Below are positions 46,072-55,376 of a DNA stretch of 64,000 nt, in pieces. The notes beneath the pieces are model-generated. The model ran no database searches and was not told the origin of the DNA. It saw only the letters and a program-made list of their open reading frames with translations. Numbering within the stretch: position 1 is the stretch's first letter; the number at the start of each line of letters is the position of its first letter. The translations under genes and the position numbers were made by a program. Source of the stretch: Nitrincola lacisaponensis (GTDB lineage: Bacteria; Pseudomonadota; Gammaproteobacteria; Pseudomonadales; Balneatricaceae); contig NZ_JMSZ01000032.1 of the NCBI RefSeq assembly GCF_000691225.1, forward strand, positions 1 to 64,000, in the 5' to 3' direction.

Positions 46072-47361
46072 GTGAATACCCGATTGAACACGGCTGATTT
46101 TAATCAGGCACTACTGAATTTTCTCGACCAGTCACCTACGCCTTTTCATGCAGTCGCCAGTATCGCCGCGCGACTGGATCAGGCAGGCTTTATGTCCCTC
46201 AAAGAAAGTGATCCCTGGGTGCTGCAACCTGGCCAGGGGTATTATACAACACGTAATGGCTCGTCAATTATCGCCTGGCGTCAGCCGGTTGAAGCTCAGG
46301 GCTTTGCCGCGGGCTTGCGGTTAACCGGTGCGCATACAGACTCACCGTGCCTCAAGGTCAAACCACAGCCGGAACTGTTGCGTCAGGGCTACTTTCAGCT
46401 CGGCGTGGAGGTCTATGGTGGCGTGTTGTTGAACCCCTGGTTTGACCGTGACCTTTCGCTGGCAGGGCGGGTCACTGTCCGTCAGTCTTCAGGGCAACTC
46501 AGCAGTCACTTGATTGATTTCAAAAAACCGATTGCCGTGATTCCGAGTCTGGCTATTCATCTGGATCGTGAAGCCAATGCGGCTCGCAGCATCAATGCAC
46601 AGACCTATCTGCCGCCGATTCTGGGTCAGGCGACTGAAAAGCCGGACTTCCGTGCACTCTTGCAGCAGAAGCTGCTGGCCGAACAGGTTGATGTGGCGGC
46701 AGTACTGGATTATGAACTGGCCTTTTATGATTGCCAGAAAGCGGCGCTGGTCGGGCTGGATGATGCGCTGGTGTGCTCAGCCAGGCTGGATAATCTGCTG
46801 AGCTGCTTTATTGGTTTGCAGGCGTTGATTGAGTCCCGGCCGGGTAACGGACAGGTACTGATCTGTAATGATCATGAAGAGGTAGGGAGTGCCAGTGCCT
46901 GTGGTGCTCAGGGACCGATGCTGACACAGTGGCTGGATCGGGTATTACCGGCTGATTGTAACCGCTATGCAGTATTGGCGAACTCCTTGTTTGTGTCAGC
47001 AGATAACGCACATGGAATACACCCGAACTTTGCCGATCGTCATGATGATAATCATGGGCCTCGCCTGAATCAGGGGCCGGTGATCAAGATCAATTCCAAT
47101 CAGCGCTATGCCAGCAACAGTGAAACCAGTGCCCGCTTCCGCGACCTGGCATACCGTGCGGGAGTGCCGGTTCAGAGCTTCGTCGTACGCAGTGATCAGG
47201 GGTGCGGCAGCACCATAGGCCCAATTGTAGCAACTGAAACGGGCATCCCGACAGTGGATGTCGGTGTGCCGCAGTTTGCCATGCACTCCATTCGCGAGAC
47301 TGCCGGTGCAGAAGATGCGATCGGCCTGACCCGGATACTGATGGAGCTGTATCAGTCCTGA
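46072..47361 (+). CDS. apeB: M18 family aminopeptidase (aspartyl aminopeptidase type)
   Basis: 429 residues from a GTG with AGGAG about 6 nt upstream. Zinc ligands and neighbours are visible: [13 protein letters not shown] near residue 90, [29 protein letters not shown] near residue 265, [10 protein letters not shown] near residue 315, and the C-terminal [16 protein letters not shown]. Cytosolic dodecameric enzyme that removes N-terminal, often acidic, residues. Stand-alone, convergent with mnhG. Confidence 0.93.
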   Translation: MNTRLNTADFNQALLNFLDQSPTPFHAVASIAARLDQAGFMSLKESDPWVLQPGQGYYTTRNGSSIIAWRQPVEAQGFAAGLRLTGAHTDSPCLKVKPQPELLRQGYFQLGVEVYGGVLLNPWFDRDLSLAGRVTVRQSSGQLSSHLIDFKKPIAVIPSLAIHLDREANAARSINAQTYLPPILGQATEKPDFRALLQQKLLAEQVDVAAVLDYELAFYDCQKAALVGLDDALVCSARLDNLLSCFIGLQALIESRPGNGQVLICNDHEEVGSASACGAQGPMLTQWLDRVLPADCNRYAVLANSLFVSADNAHGIHPNFADRHDDNHGPRLNQGPVIKINSNQRYASNSETSARFRDLAYRAGVPVQSFVVRSDQGCGSTIGPIVATETGIPTVDVGVPQFAMHSIRETAGAEDAIGLTRILMELYQS

Positions 47362-47370
47362 TGCCGACAA

Positions 47371-47409
47371 GTTACGGCGGGATCAGTCGTTCTTTTCCCG
47401 CCGTGTAAC
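47371..47409. terminator. Hairpin between apeB and mnhG
   Basis: 8-bp stem ACGGCGGG / CCCGCCGT (47374-47381 and 47397-47404), extended by an imperfect GTT/AAC, with a T-rich loop. It begins 10 bp after the apeB stop and enters the last codons of mnhG. No U-run. Confidence 0.5.
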
Positions 47410-47823
47410 CCGGATACGAGGTTTGTAGTCTAGGTTCTGGCGATAGATTTCCAGCTCTTCCTCAGTTTCCAGGCCGCTCAGCAAGCGGTGAGAGTCTGGA
47501 TCATAACAGTTGATCAATTCATCTTTGACCGTTTTTGACCAGACAGGTACGCCGACAAAGTAACCCGCACGTCCTATGGCGTGAGCGGCAATCGGGGCTG
47601 TGATCAGAATAAAGATGATGACAGCCAGGCTTTTGGCCATGACGACGGTATCGAAAAAGTGAAAGCTGGCGGCAATCATCATCAGCGTGATACCCAGTGC
47701 ACCGGCTTTGGTACTGGCGTGCATGCGGGTGAGCAGATCCGGTAGTCTGAGCACACCTATCGCTGCCAGCAGAATGAAAATAGAGCTGGTCAACATCAAA
47801 AATTTGATAATCCACTCAATCAT
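47383..47823 (-). CDS. mnhG: Na+/H+ antiporter subunit MnhG/MrpG
   Basis: 146 residues from the ATG at 47823 (GAGGAGG 8 nt upstream); the ATG overlaps the end of mnhF. Three membrane helices at about 4-25, 38-58 and 62-85 with the family motif LPDLLTRMHASTKAGALGITLM, then a polar tail longer than usual. It is the last gene of the mnhABCDEFG operon; MrpG is needed for full antiport. Confidence 0.93.
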   Translation of the reverse strand: MIEWIIKFLMLTSSIFILLAAIGVLRLPDLLTRMHASTKAGALGITLMMIAASFHFFDTVVMAKSLAVIIFILITAPIAAHAIGRAGYFVGVPVWSKTVKDELINCYDPDSHRLLSGLETEEELEIYRQNLDYKPRIRVTRREKND

Positions 47824-48085
47824 CACGTGGACCTCCTCGTTCCAGAAAGCGGGCAAAGCCTATGGCTGCCAAAAATGCCGTCAAGGCTGCGACAATCGCA
47901 ACATCAATAAAGCTGGCGGTATCGGTATAAATGGCATAGGCACCGATCATGGCGACAATCACAGATGCCAGCAACTCCAGTGCGACCACACGGTCCGGTA
48001 ATGTCGGACCCAGGATCAACCGGATAAAGATCAGAATCATTGCCAGACTCAGTGTGGCAAAGGTCAAATAGATAACAAATTGCAC
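47816..48085 (-). CDS. mnhF: Na+/H+ antiporter subunit MnhF/MrpF
   Basis: 89 residues from a GTG at 48085 with AGGAGG 5 nt upstream. The longer frame opening at 48220 starts inside mnhE and is not used. Three helices with the conserved RLILGPTLPDRVVALELL near residue 25 and a central helix ending YTDTASFIDVAIVAALTAF. Small membrane subunit; overlaps mnhG. Confidence 0.93.
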   Translation of the reverse strand: MQFVIYLTFATLSLAMILIFIRLILGPTLPDRVVALELLASVIVAMIGAYAIYTDTASFIDVAIVAALTAFLAAIGFARFLERGGPRDD

Positions 48086-48104
48086 AGTTCCTCCTGTAAA
48101 ACCG

Positions 48105-48578
48105 TCAGCGCAGGATTTCCAGAACCCGACGCTCCATCTCTTTGAGGCTGTCACGGACAGCTTGCTCATCATCGAGGAACATCGCATGAATAAACAGTAC
48201 CCGGCGATCATCTGAAACATCGAGACTGAGGGTACCTGGCGTCAGGGAGATCAGATTGGCGACCATGGTGATCTCCATTTCTGTTCGTGCTTCCAGGGGC
48301 ATGGCGATTACACCCGGCTTCATATGCCAGATAGGGGTGACGATATCAAAAGCCACTTTCAGATTTGCGACAATCAACTCCTTGAAAAAGAAGAAAATGA
48401 AGCGAATCAGTCGTGGCAGTCGACTGGTGTAACCCCGCAACATTGGTACCTGGCGTTGCATTAATCCCAGTACCAGATAGCCCACAATCAAGCCGGCAAA
48501 CAGGTTAATACCACTCAGGTCACCTGTCAGTACCACCCAGATCAGTGCCAGCAACAGGTTCCACATAAATGCCATCAT
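48105..48578 (-). CDS. mnhE: Na+/H+ antiporter subunit MnhE/MrpE
   Basis: 157 residues: two or three N-terminal helices (WNLLLALIWVVLTGDLSGINLF; GLIVGYLVLGLM), the FFFFKELIVANLKVAFDI segment and the MrpE core ANLISLTPGTLSLDV, then a soluble C-terminal tail. ATG overlaps the mnhD stop (ATGA). Confidence 0.94.
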   Translation of the reverse strand: MMAFMWNLLLALIWVVLTGDLSGINLFAGLIVGYLVLGLMQRQVPMLRGYTSRLPRLIRFIFFFFKELIVANLKVAFDIVTPIWHMKPGVIAMPLEARTEMEITMVANLISLTPGTLSLDVSDDRRVLFIHAMFLDDEQAVRDSLKEMERRVLEILR

Positions 48579-50080
48579 GGTTTCACCCCCAGCACCGCTT
48601 CAATGTAACCGGCTGGATTCATCAGTTGTTGTGCTGAAAATTCAGCCATCAGATAGATGGGTTGGCCGTTCAGACCGATAAACAGGGTGCAGGCTGCCAG
48701 CAGAATGACCGGCAGGTAGAGTGCTGCCAGAGAGGGTGTCATCGCTTGCTGCAGGCCACTGCCATCGGTTTCTTCCGGCAGCTTTTTCCAGAAGGCTTCA
48801 GCCCAGATTTTGATCATTGAGTAGAGTGTCAGCAGACCAACCAGCAGTGCCACGCCTGTGACCACCCAGGCCTCAGCTTCAACCCCGGCACGGATGACAA
48901 TGAACTTGGCAAAGAATCCGGACAGCGGGGGTAGTCCGGCCAGTGACAGCGCGGGTACCAGGAACATGACGCTGAGAAAGGGGCGGGTTTTGTACAGCCC
49001 ACCGAGTTTTTTCAGGTCGTAGGTGCCCAGCAGTCGGTGTGCGATACCACTGATCAGGAACAGATTGGTCTTCACGATGATGTGGTGCATGATATAGAAC
49101 ACACCACCGATAATGGCCAACGGTGTAAACAGCGCCAGCCCCAGAATCATATAGCCGATCTGGCTGACAATGTGGAAAGACAGTATCCGTCGGAATTCAA
49201 ACTGGGCCGCTGCACCCAGAACCCCGGTAATCATGGTCAGTGCGGCGACCCAAAGCAGCAACTGATGAGTGAATTCCGGGCTCTGGTTGAAAATCAGCGT
49301 GAATACCCGGAACAGCGCATAGACACCTACCTTGGTCAGCAGACCGGCGAATAGCGCAGAAACGGCAACCGGGCCAGTGTGGTAGGATGCAGGCAGCCAG
49401 AAAAACAGCGGGAAGGCTGCTGCTTTGATGCCAAAGGCCACCATAAACATGACTGCGATAACATCCACCAGGCCCGAATTTTCAGCCTGAGACAGCTTCA
49501 GTGCGATATCTGCCATGTTCAGCGTGCCTACCAGACCATAGAGCAGACCGATGGCGCTGAGGAAAATGGCGGAAGAAAGCAGGTTCAGGGTAACATACTT
49601 GACCGCACCCTCCATCTGCGCACGTTCACCACCGAGTATCAGCAGCGCAAAAGATGCGACCAGCATCACCTCAAACCAGACATAGAGATTGAAAATATCG
49701 CCTGTCAGGAAGGAGCCTGCGACACCGGCCAGCAGCAGATGCATGAGTGGGTAGTAACCGAAACGCTCGTGACTTGCAGAGGCAGACGACAGTGAGAAAA
49801 TGGCGATGGCCACTGCCATCATGCCGGTCAGTACCACCATGATGGCACTGAGCATGTCAGCGACCAAGGTAATACCATAGGGCGCGACCCATCCACCCAT
49901 ATACATGACCACATGGCCGGTTTCACGCACACTGGCCAGCAGCCAGATACTGGCTATCAGCAGGGCGATACTGCCAATAACCGAGAGTATTTTCTGAACA
50001 CTGTTAGAGCGCCAGGCCAGCAAAGTCAGCGTGCCTGTCAGCAGGGGGATAATAATCGGCAGTGCGACTTCAGGGCTCAC
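48575..50080 (-). CDS. mnhD: Na+/H+ antiporter subunit MnhD/MrpD (complex I NuoM/N-like)
   Basis: 501 residues, about 14 membrane helices, from a GTG overlapping the mnhC stop (GTGA). The proton-channel family marks are present: an [12 protein letters not shown] helix with Glu, the K-bearing [16 protein letters not shown] helix, and [15 protein letters not shown]. It is one of the two large antiporter-like subunits, with MnhA. Confidence 0.95.
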   Translation of the reverse strand: MSPEVALPIIIPLLTGTLTLLAWRSNSVQKILSVIGSIALLIASIWLLASVRETGHVVMYMGGWVAPYGITLVADMLSAIMVVLTGMMAVAIAIFSLSSASASHERFGYYPLMHLLLAGVAGSFLTGDIFNLYVWFEVMLVASFALLILGGERAQMEGAVKYVTLNLLSSAIFLSAIGLLYGLVGTLNMADIALKLSQAENSGLVDVIAVMFMVAFGIKAAAFPLFFWLPASYHTGPVAVSALFAGLLTKVGVYALFRVFTLIFNQSPEFTHQLLLWVAALTMITGVLGAAAQFEFRRILSFHIVSQIGYMILGLALFTPLAIIGGVFYIMHHIIVKTNLFLISGIAHRLLGTYDLKKLGGLYKTRPFLSVMFLVPALSLAGLPPLSGFFAKFIVIRAGVEAEAWVVTGVALLVGLLTLYSMIKIWAEAFWKKLPEETDGSGLQQAMTPSLAALYLPVILLAACTLFIGLNGQPIYLMAEFSAQQLMNPAGYIEAVLGVKP

Positions 50081-50424
50081 GTGTCGGTATCCTTCATCTG
50101 ATCCAGGTTGTCGGTGTGGATAATGTTATAGGCGCGGTGAATCAGTACAACGGCAAAGGCCAGTACACCAAAGGCTATAACGATCGCTGTCAGAATCAGC
50201 GCTTGTGGCAGCGGGTCGGCAATGATGCCTTCAGGCTGCATGGCGCCAACCGGGATCAGCGGTGGGGCGCCGCGTGTCATACCTGCGGACGTGAAAATCA
50301 GCAGGTTGGCTGCATTCGACAGCAGCATCAGACCGATCACCAGTTTGACGATGCTGCGTCTGAGCATCATGTAAATGGCGGCGGCATACAGACAACCGGC
50401 CACAATGGCCATAATCGGTTCCAT
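50077..50424 (-). CDS. mnhC: Na+/H+ antiporter subunit MnhC/MrpC (NuoK-like)
   Basis: 115 residues with three helices; the second carries [18 protein letters not shown], the NuoK/MrpC signature. The third ends [20 protein letters not shown]. Immediately downstream of mnhB. Confidence 0.94.
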   Translation of the reverse strand: MEPIMAIVAGCLYAAAIYMMLRRSIVKLVIGLMLLSNAANLLIFTSAGMTRGAPPLIPVGAMQPEGIIADPLPQALILTAIVIAFGVLAFAVVLIHRAYNIIHTDNLDQMKDTDT

Positions 50425-50438
50425 AGTCGCTCCTTATC

Positions 50439-50870
50439 TCAGCGTTCTTCGGTTTCAGTCAGGGCGACAAGCATCAGCATCACCGAACCGAACACCGTGA
50501 AATACACCCCGATATCAAAAATAAGGGGCGTTGACAGTTTGATTTCCGTACCTCCAGGCAGCATCACCGGCCACCATTGGGATGTCAGGAAGGCCTGATC
50601 CTGAAACCAGGCCGGAAAGACAGATATCATGGCCAGGAATAAACCTATGCCGATCAGATTGCGTGGATCTATGCGCATCAGATCGCGTGTCATCACTGCT
50701 CCGAAGGTGAACAGATACAGCGCAAAGGCACCTGAGGCGACCAGGCCGGCGATAAAGCCACCGCCGGGTTCATTATGACCACGCAAAAGCAGAAACACTG
50801 AGAACAGCAGCTGTAGCGGCACCAGAAAACGTGCTGCAACATGCAGGATAAGCGTGCCGGGTTTCATCAT
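50439..50870 (-). CDS. mnhB: Na+/H+ antiporter subunit MnhB/MrpB
   Basis: 143 residues, four helices, with the family motif [25 protein letters not shown] near residue 30 (partly quoted). It starts one base after the mnhA stop. It belongs to the membrane arm shared with the C-terminal domain of MnhA. Confidence 0.94.
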   Translation of the reverse strand: MMKPGTLILHVAARFLVPLQLLFSVFLLLRGHNEPGGGFIAGLVASGAFALYLFTFGAVMTRDLMRIDPRNLIGIGLFLAMISVFPAWFQDQAFLTSQWWPVMLPGGTEIKLSTPLIFDIGVYFTVFGSVMLMLVALTETEER

Positions 50871-50871
50871 G

Positions 50872-53313
50872 TCAGTGAGTCTCCTTGGTCTGGCTATCCA
50901 TTTGTGCCTGGGCTTTTTGTTGCTGGGCTTTCATCTGCTGGCGTTCATCCAGTGAATGCACTATGTCCTTTTCCGGAACCTGTTTGGGCGGCAGGATCAG
51001 TGTGCCAGCGTAATGGTTGGCACCCGGCTGGGTATCAGGACGGAATTTGATCATGGCATAGACACCCAGAGCGGCCAGGGCCAGAACAAAAATCTCACCC
51101 AGCGTATCCAGAGCACGGTAGTCCACCAGAATGACGTTGACGATATTGCGACCATACGCCAGTGGCTGGCTGTTTTCGATCATGTAATCAGAAATCGACG
51201 GGAACAGCTGGACGTCAATGGTGATCATGATCAGCAGCGTCATCAGTGCGCCGGTCAGCAGGGCAACAAAGGCATCACGGCCTCGTTCTGCCGGCGTGGA
51301 GGTGCTGGAGAAACCGGGCAAGCGGAACAGCACCAGTACCAGCAGAATCACGGTCAGGGTTTCCACCAGTATCTGTGTAATACCCAGATCCGGCGCGCTG
51401 AACAGAATAAAGATCAGGGCAACCGAAAAGCCCACCGCACCCATGGATGCTACCGCACCCAGTCGTGAACGGGTAATGCTGGCTGCTGCCGCTGCTGAAA
51501 CCAGTATCAGTGCCACGACAACTTCATGCAGATAGAGGCTCAGGTCCCAGTTCCAGTGAACTTCGTAACGCCAGAACAGGGTGTAGCCTGTGATACCGAT
51601 AAATGTCAGCAAAATGGTGCGCAAATAATTACGCATGGAGCCATTTTGCAGTACCCGTGTTTGCCATTCGGAAATCAGCACGATGCCTTGCATAAAACGG
51701 AAGTAGCCAGCTTCGGGTCCACGTTCAATCAGCGGGTTGAACAGGCGCAGCGTATCGCGCAGGGTATCCCAGTAGCGGTAGAGGAAGTACCCCGTCGCCA
51801 GACTGATGACCGACAGCAAGAGCGGCAGATTAAAGCCATGCCAAAGCGACAGGTAGCCATCGACCGGCTGACCGGCAACGGCCATTGAGGCAGGCAGGGT
51901 AATGTAGTGACCCGCATAGCCGGGCAAGAGTCCGGCCAGCAGCGACAGGGTGGTCAGCACCACCGGGCCCGCCAGCATCAGCTTCGGCGCTTCGTGTACG
52001 GTACGTGCCTGAGGAATGAATCGACCGAAGAATGGGCGCAAGGCGATCACGGCGGCCACGGCCACCACCAGAATTGCCGAAGTGATGACCATTAGTACAA
52101 TCAGCAAGCCTACAGGACCTTCCAGCAAGGATTCCAGCAGTAACTCTTTGGCAACGAAGCCAAACATGGGTGGTAGACCAGCCAGTGAGAACGCGGCAAT
52201 CAGCGTACAGAGTGCCGTTACCGGCATGAGCTTGCGCAGTCCGCCCAGCTGTGTGACATCGCGGGTACCGGTTTCATGATCGACGATTCCGGCCAGCATG
52301 AACAATGCGCCTTTGTACAGTGAATGGGCCAGCAGATAGGCAGCAAAGGCCAGCATCGCCAGTTCAGTGCTCAGCCCCAGCAGCAACGTCAGCGTACCCA
52401 GGGCCATCACCGTGGAATAGGCGAGCAGTTTTTTCAGGTCCGTGCTGCGAATCGCCATAAAGGCACCTGTCAGCATGGTCAGTGCACCGAAGCTGGTCAG
52501 GGTATTGATCCAGAGGTCTGTACCTCCCAGTTCCGGATAGAGACGTGCCATCAGGTAAACACCGGCTTTGACCATGGTTGCTGAGTGCAGGTACGCACTG
52601 ACCGGCGTGGGGGCCGCCATCGCATTGGGTAACCAGAAGTGGAACGGGAACTGGGCCGATTTGGTGAACGCACCCAGTAACAGACAGACCATCATGCCGA
52701 CATACAGAGGATGCTCACTCAGTACCTCGGTGCTGTTGAAAATTTCCTGCAGCGAATAGCTGCCACCGGCACCGGCCAGCATGATCAGACCCGCCAATAG
52801 TGCCAGTCCGCCACCGACGGTCACGATCAGACCCTGCAGTGCGGCCTTGCGAGCCTCTGCATTCTGATGGTTGAAGCCGATCAACATGTATGAGGTGATG
52901 CTGGTGAGTTCCCAGAATACAAACAGGGTAATCAGGTTGTCCGCCAGTACCAGGCCCAGCATGGAGGCCATGAATGACAGCAGTACCACCAGAAAGCGTG
53001 GCAGATCCTGATGCCCTTTCAGATAGCTGCCAGCGTACAGCACAATAAATGTACCGATGCCGCAGATAAGCAGGGCGAACATTAACGAGAGTCCGTCCAG
53101 TACCATGGTCAGGGAAATATCCAGACCCGGTATCCAGGCGTACTCGTGTACCAGTATTTCACCACTGGCAATCAGTGGGATATGTGATGCGAACCACAGA
53201 GTCAGTGCTGCAGGCAATAATGCCAGCAGGTTCGGGGTACGGGCCTTGTGTTTGCTGTACAGCCAGGGTGTCAGCGCGGCCAGAAGGTAAATAACCAAGA
53301 CGCTTAATTGCAT
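50872..53313 (-). CDS. mnhA: Na+/H+ antiporter subunit MnhA/MrpA (NuoL-like with C-terminal extension)
   Basis: 813 residues. The NuoL-like antiporter core (about 1-500) has [17 protein letters not shown] with the key Glu, the [14 protein letters not shown] Lys helix and [18 protein letters not shown]-terminal extension with DUF4040/MbhE-like helices ([39 protein letters not shown]) is present as in seven-gene Mrp systems, followed by a polar Gln/Lys-rich tail. The secondary Na+/H+ (or K+/H+) antiporter needs all seven Mnh subunits, which are all here in order A to G. AGGAT precedes the ATG. Confidence 0.95.
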   Translation of the reverse strand: MQLSVLVIYLLAALTPWLYSKHKARTPNLLALLPAALTLWFASHIPLIASGEILVHEYAWIPGLDISLTMVLDGLSLMFALLICGIGTFIVLYAGSYLKGHQDLPRFLVVLLSFMASMLGLVLADNLITLFVFWELTSITSYMLIGFNHQNAEARKAALQGLIVTVGGGLALLAGLIMLAGAGGSYSLQEIFNSTEVLSEHPLYVGMMVCLLLGAFTKSAQFPFHFWLPNAMAAPTPVSAYLHSATMVKAGVYLMARLYPELGGTDLWINTLTSFGALTMLTGAFMAIRSTDLKKLLAYSTVMALGTLTLLLGLSTELAMLAFAAYLLAHSLYKGALFMLAGIVDHETGTRDVTQLGGLRKLMPVTALCTLIAAFSLAGLPPMFGFVAKELLLESLLEGPVGLLIVLMVITSAILVVAVAAVIALRPFFGRFIPQARTVHEAPKLMLAGPVVLTTLSLLAGLLPGYAGHYITLPASMAVAGQPVDGYLSLWHGFNLPLLLSVISLATGYFLYRYWDTLRDTLRLFNPLIERGPEAGYFRFMQGIVLISEWQTRVLQNGSMRNYLRTILLTFIGITGYTLFWRYEVHWNWDLSLYLHEVVVALILVSAAAAASITRSRLGAVASMGAVGFSVALIFILFSAPDLGITQILVETLTVILLVLVLFRLPGFSSTSTPAERGRDAFVALLTGALMTLLIMITIDVQLFPSISDYMIENSQPLAYGRNIVNVILVDYRALDTLGEIFVLALAALGVYAMIKFRPDTQPGANHYAGTLILPPKQVPEKDIVHSLDERQQMKAQQQKAQAQMDSQTKETH

Positions 53314-53656
53314 GGTTTATCCTGTTTAGATTCCGGTCGTTTTAACGTGCCCTTGCCAGATAGCAGGCCACTCTTATTGTATGAATACTCAGTGACATTC
53401 TACATAAGTAGAAAGTTCCGTAAAGAATAATCGGTTCGGGGCAGGGCTTTAAAGTTGAGTTGACCTGTCGGAAATAAGCATGTGCAGGGCGCTGTCAGGT
53501 GGCATGTGAAGGCTCAAGCTGTTAGGGTAAAAAAGGGTGTAAGTCTTTGTCCAGTAATGACCGAGTGCCCGCTTCCGATTCTGTTGCATTGCACGAGTTG
53601 CGTGTTCGAGCGGGCAACGGGAAAACGCAATAACCTTAAATGGAGTGCCTGTCACC
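53314..53656. promoter_or_regulatory. Divergent control region between mnhA and the BCCT carrier
   Basis: About 340 bp with no credible gene. It contains a long imperfect stem, TGCCCGCT (53566-53573) with AGCGGGCA (53609-53616), enclosing a GTTCGAG element. I see no clear promoter. An osmotic or Na+ regulator would be expected but its site is not recognisable by eye. Confidence 0.45.
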
Positions 53657-55288
53657 ATGAGTGAACATGACCCAAAAGATCCGATGGTGCCTGATGGCGA
53701 GGTCAATCCGATCAATACTGATTATCAGATTGGGCAGGATAATATCGCGCTGAAAATTGGCCCTTTCGGACTCGATATTCATAACCGTGTCTTTTTAATC
53801 TCCGGTCTCACCGTTATCGCATTTGTTGTGCTGACATTAACGTTTCAAGGTTATCTGGAGCCCAGCTTCACAAGTCTGCGTAACTGGTTGACCACAAACC
53901 TGGACTGGTTTTTTATCAGTGCAGGCAATATTTTTGTTCTGCTGTGTCTGTTTCTGATTGTCTCCCCGCTGGGCAAGGTGCGCCTGGGTGGTACAGAAGC
54001 AAAACCTGACTTTTCGTATCTGGGCTGGTTCTCCATGCTGTTTGCTGCAGGCATGGGCATCGGGCTGATGTTTTTTGGTGTTTCCGAACCTCTGTCGCAC
54101 TTCTCTTCATCAATGGGCGGAATCAGCGGTGAAGTAGGCGCAAGAACTGACTGGGCACCTCTGGGCGCTGCTGCCGGTGATCCGCAGGCAGCCGAACGTT
54201 TGGCCATGGCCGCTACAATTTATCACTGGGCACTGCATCCCTGGGCGATTTACGCAGTGCTGGCGCTGGGACTGGCGTTGTTTTCCTTTAACAAGGGACT
54301 GCCACTGACGATACGTTCAGTTTTCTATCCCTTGCTGGGTGAACGTGTCTGGGGATGGCCAGGCCATATCATCGATATCCTTGCCGTCTTTGCCACCCTG
54401 TTTGGTTTGGCAACATCACTAGGGTTGGGTGCCTCGCAGGCTGCCGCCGGTTTGAATTATCTGTTTGGTGTGCCGGAAAGCACGACAACTCAGATTCTGC
54501 TTATTTTCGGTATTACGCTGATTGCATTAGTGTCTGTGGTTGCGGGTCTGGAGGCGGGTGTCAAACGCTTGTCAGAAATCAATATGACACTGGCACTGTT
54601 GCTGATGCTGTTTGTGATAGTGGCTGGACCGACTCTGGCGATACTGACAGGCTTTTTTGCCAATCTGGCAGCCTATTTCCAGCATTTACCTGCTCTGGCG
54701 AATCCGGTGGGTCGTGAAGACAGCAACTTTGCCTCTGGCTGGACTGCCTTCTACTGGGCTTGGTGGATCTCCTGGTCACCTTTTGTCGGGATGTTTATTG
54801 CCCGGGTATCCCGTGGCCGCACGGTACGTGAGTTCATGATTTCAGTTTTGCTGATTCCATCCGCAGCCTGCGTGCTCTGGATGACCGTATTTGGTAGTAC
54901 CGCTATCAGCCAGTACCTGAGTGGCTACACAGCTGCCGCTGATGCTGCACTGCCTTTGCAGCTGTTTAATATGCTGGATGTATTGCCATTGGCGCAGATT
55001 ACGTCATTTGTTGCGATTATTCTGGTGGTGGTGTTCTTTGTGACCTCATCGGACTCCGGTTCGCTGGTTATTGACACGATTGCGGCTGGCGGCAAGGTCA
55101 ATGCTCCAACACCACAGCGTGTCTTTTGGTGTACCTTTGAGGGCCTGATTGCTGCGGCACTCCTGTTGGGTGGTGGTCTGGCGGCGTTGCAGGCCATGGC
55201 CGTTTCTACAGGTTTCCCCTTCACCATTGTGCTGCTGGTGGCCTGTGTGGCGATGTTGAAAGGCTTGTCATCTGAGCCGCGAGGCTAA
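53657..55288 (+). CDS. BCCT-family betaine/choline/carnitine-type transporter
   Basis: 543 residues from the ATG at 53657 (GGAG 11 nt upstream; a GTG four codons earlier is possible). Twelve-helix LeuT-fold carrier with the family signatures AAGMGIGLMFFGVSEPLSHF, HWALHPWAIYAVLALGLALFS, the aromatic FYWAWWISWSPFVGMFIARVSRG (in part) and TSSDSGSLVIDT. Family members take up compatible solutes or related quaternary amines with Na+ or H+. The N-terminal cytoplasmic part is about 30 residues, and the C-terminal tail is short, so strong osmosensing like BetP is doubtful. Substrate not assignable. Confidence 0.93.
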   Translation: MSEHDPKDPMVPDGEVNPINTDYQIGQDNIALKIGPFGLDIHNRVFLISGLTVIAFVVLTLTFQGYLEPSFTSLRNWLTTNLDWFFISAGNIFVLLCLFLIVSPLGKVRLGGTEAKPDFSYLGWFSMLFAAGMGIGLMFFGVSEPLSHFSSSMGGISGEVGARTDWAPLGAAAGDPQAAERLAMAATIYHWALHPWAIYAVLALGLALFSFNKGLPLTIRSVFYPLLGERVWGWPGHIIDILAVFATLFGLATSLGLGASQAAAGLNYLFGVPESTTTQILLIFGITLIALVSVVAGLEAGVKRLSEINMTLALLLMLFVIVAGPTLAILTGFFANLAAYFQHLPALANPVGREDSNFASGWTAFYWAWWISWSPFVGMFIARVSRGRTVREFMISVLLIPSAACVLWMTVFGSTAISQYLSGYTAAADAALPLQLFNMLDVLPLAQITSFVAIILVVVFFVTSSDSGSLVIDTIAAGGKVNAPTPQRVFWCTFEGLIAAALLLGGGLAALQAMAVSTGFPFTIVLLVACVAMLKGLSSEPRG

Positions 55289-55300
55289 GATAATCCATCA

Positions 55301-55342
55301 GAGAGCATCCACGGATCGATTGAATCGGGTGTGGATGCTCTC
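55301..55342 (+). terminator. Hairpin after the BCCT gene
   Basis: 12-bp perfect stem GAGAGCATCCAC / GTGGATGCTCTC with an 18-nt loop, starting 13 bp after the BCCT stop and ending 34 bp before the next ATG. No U-run follows, so transcription into the next gene may continue in part. Confidence 0.6.
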
Positions 55343-55376
55343 AAATCCATTCGCTTGACTGAGTTATTGAGGTCTT

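Noticed and set aside
53581-53620. tRNA-like GTTCGAG segment
   Set aside because: No acceptor, D or anticodon arms fit around it; the T-loop likeness is by chance.
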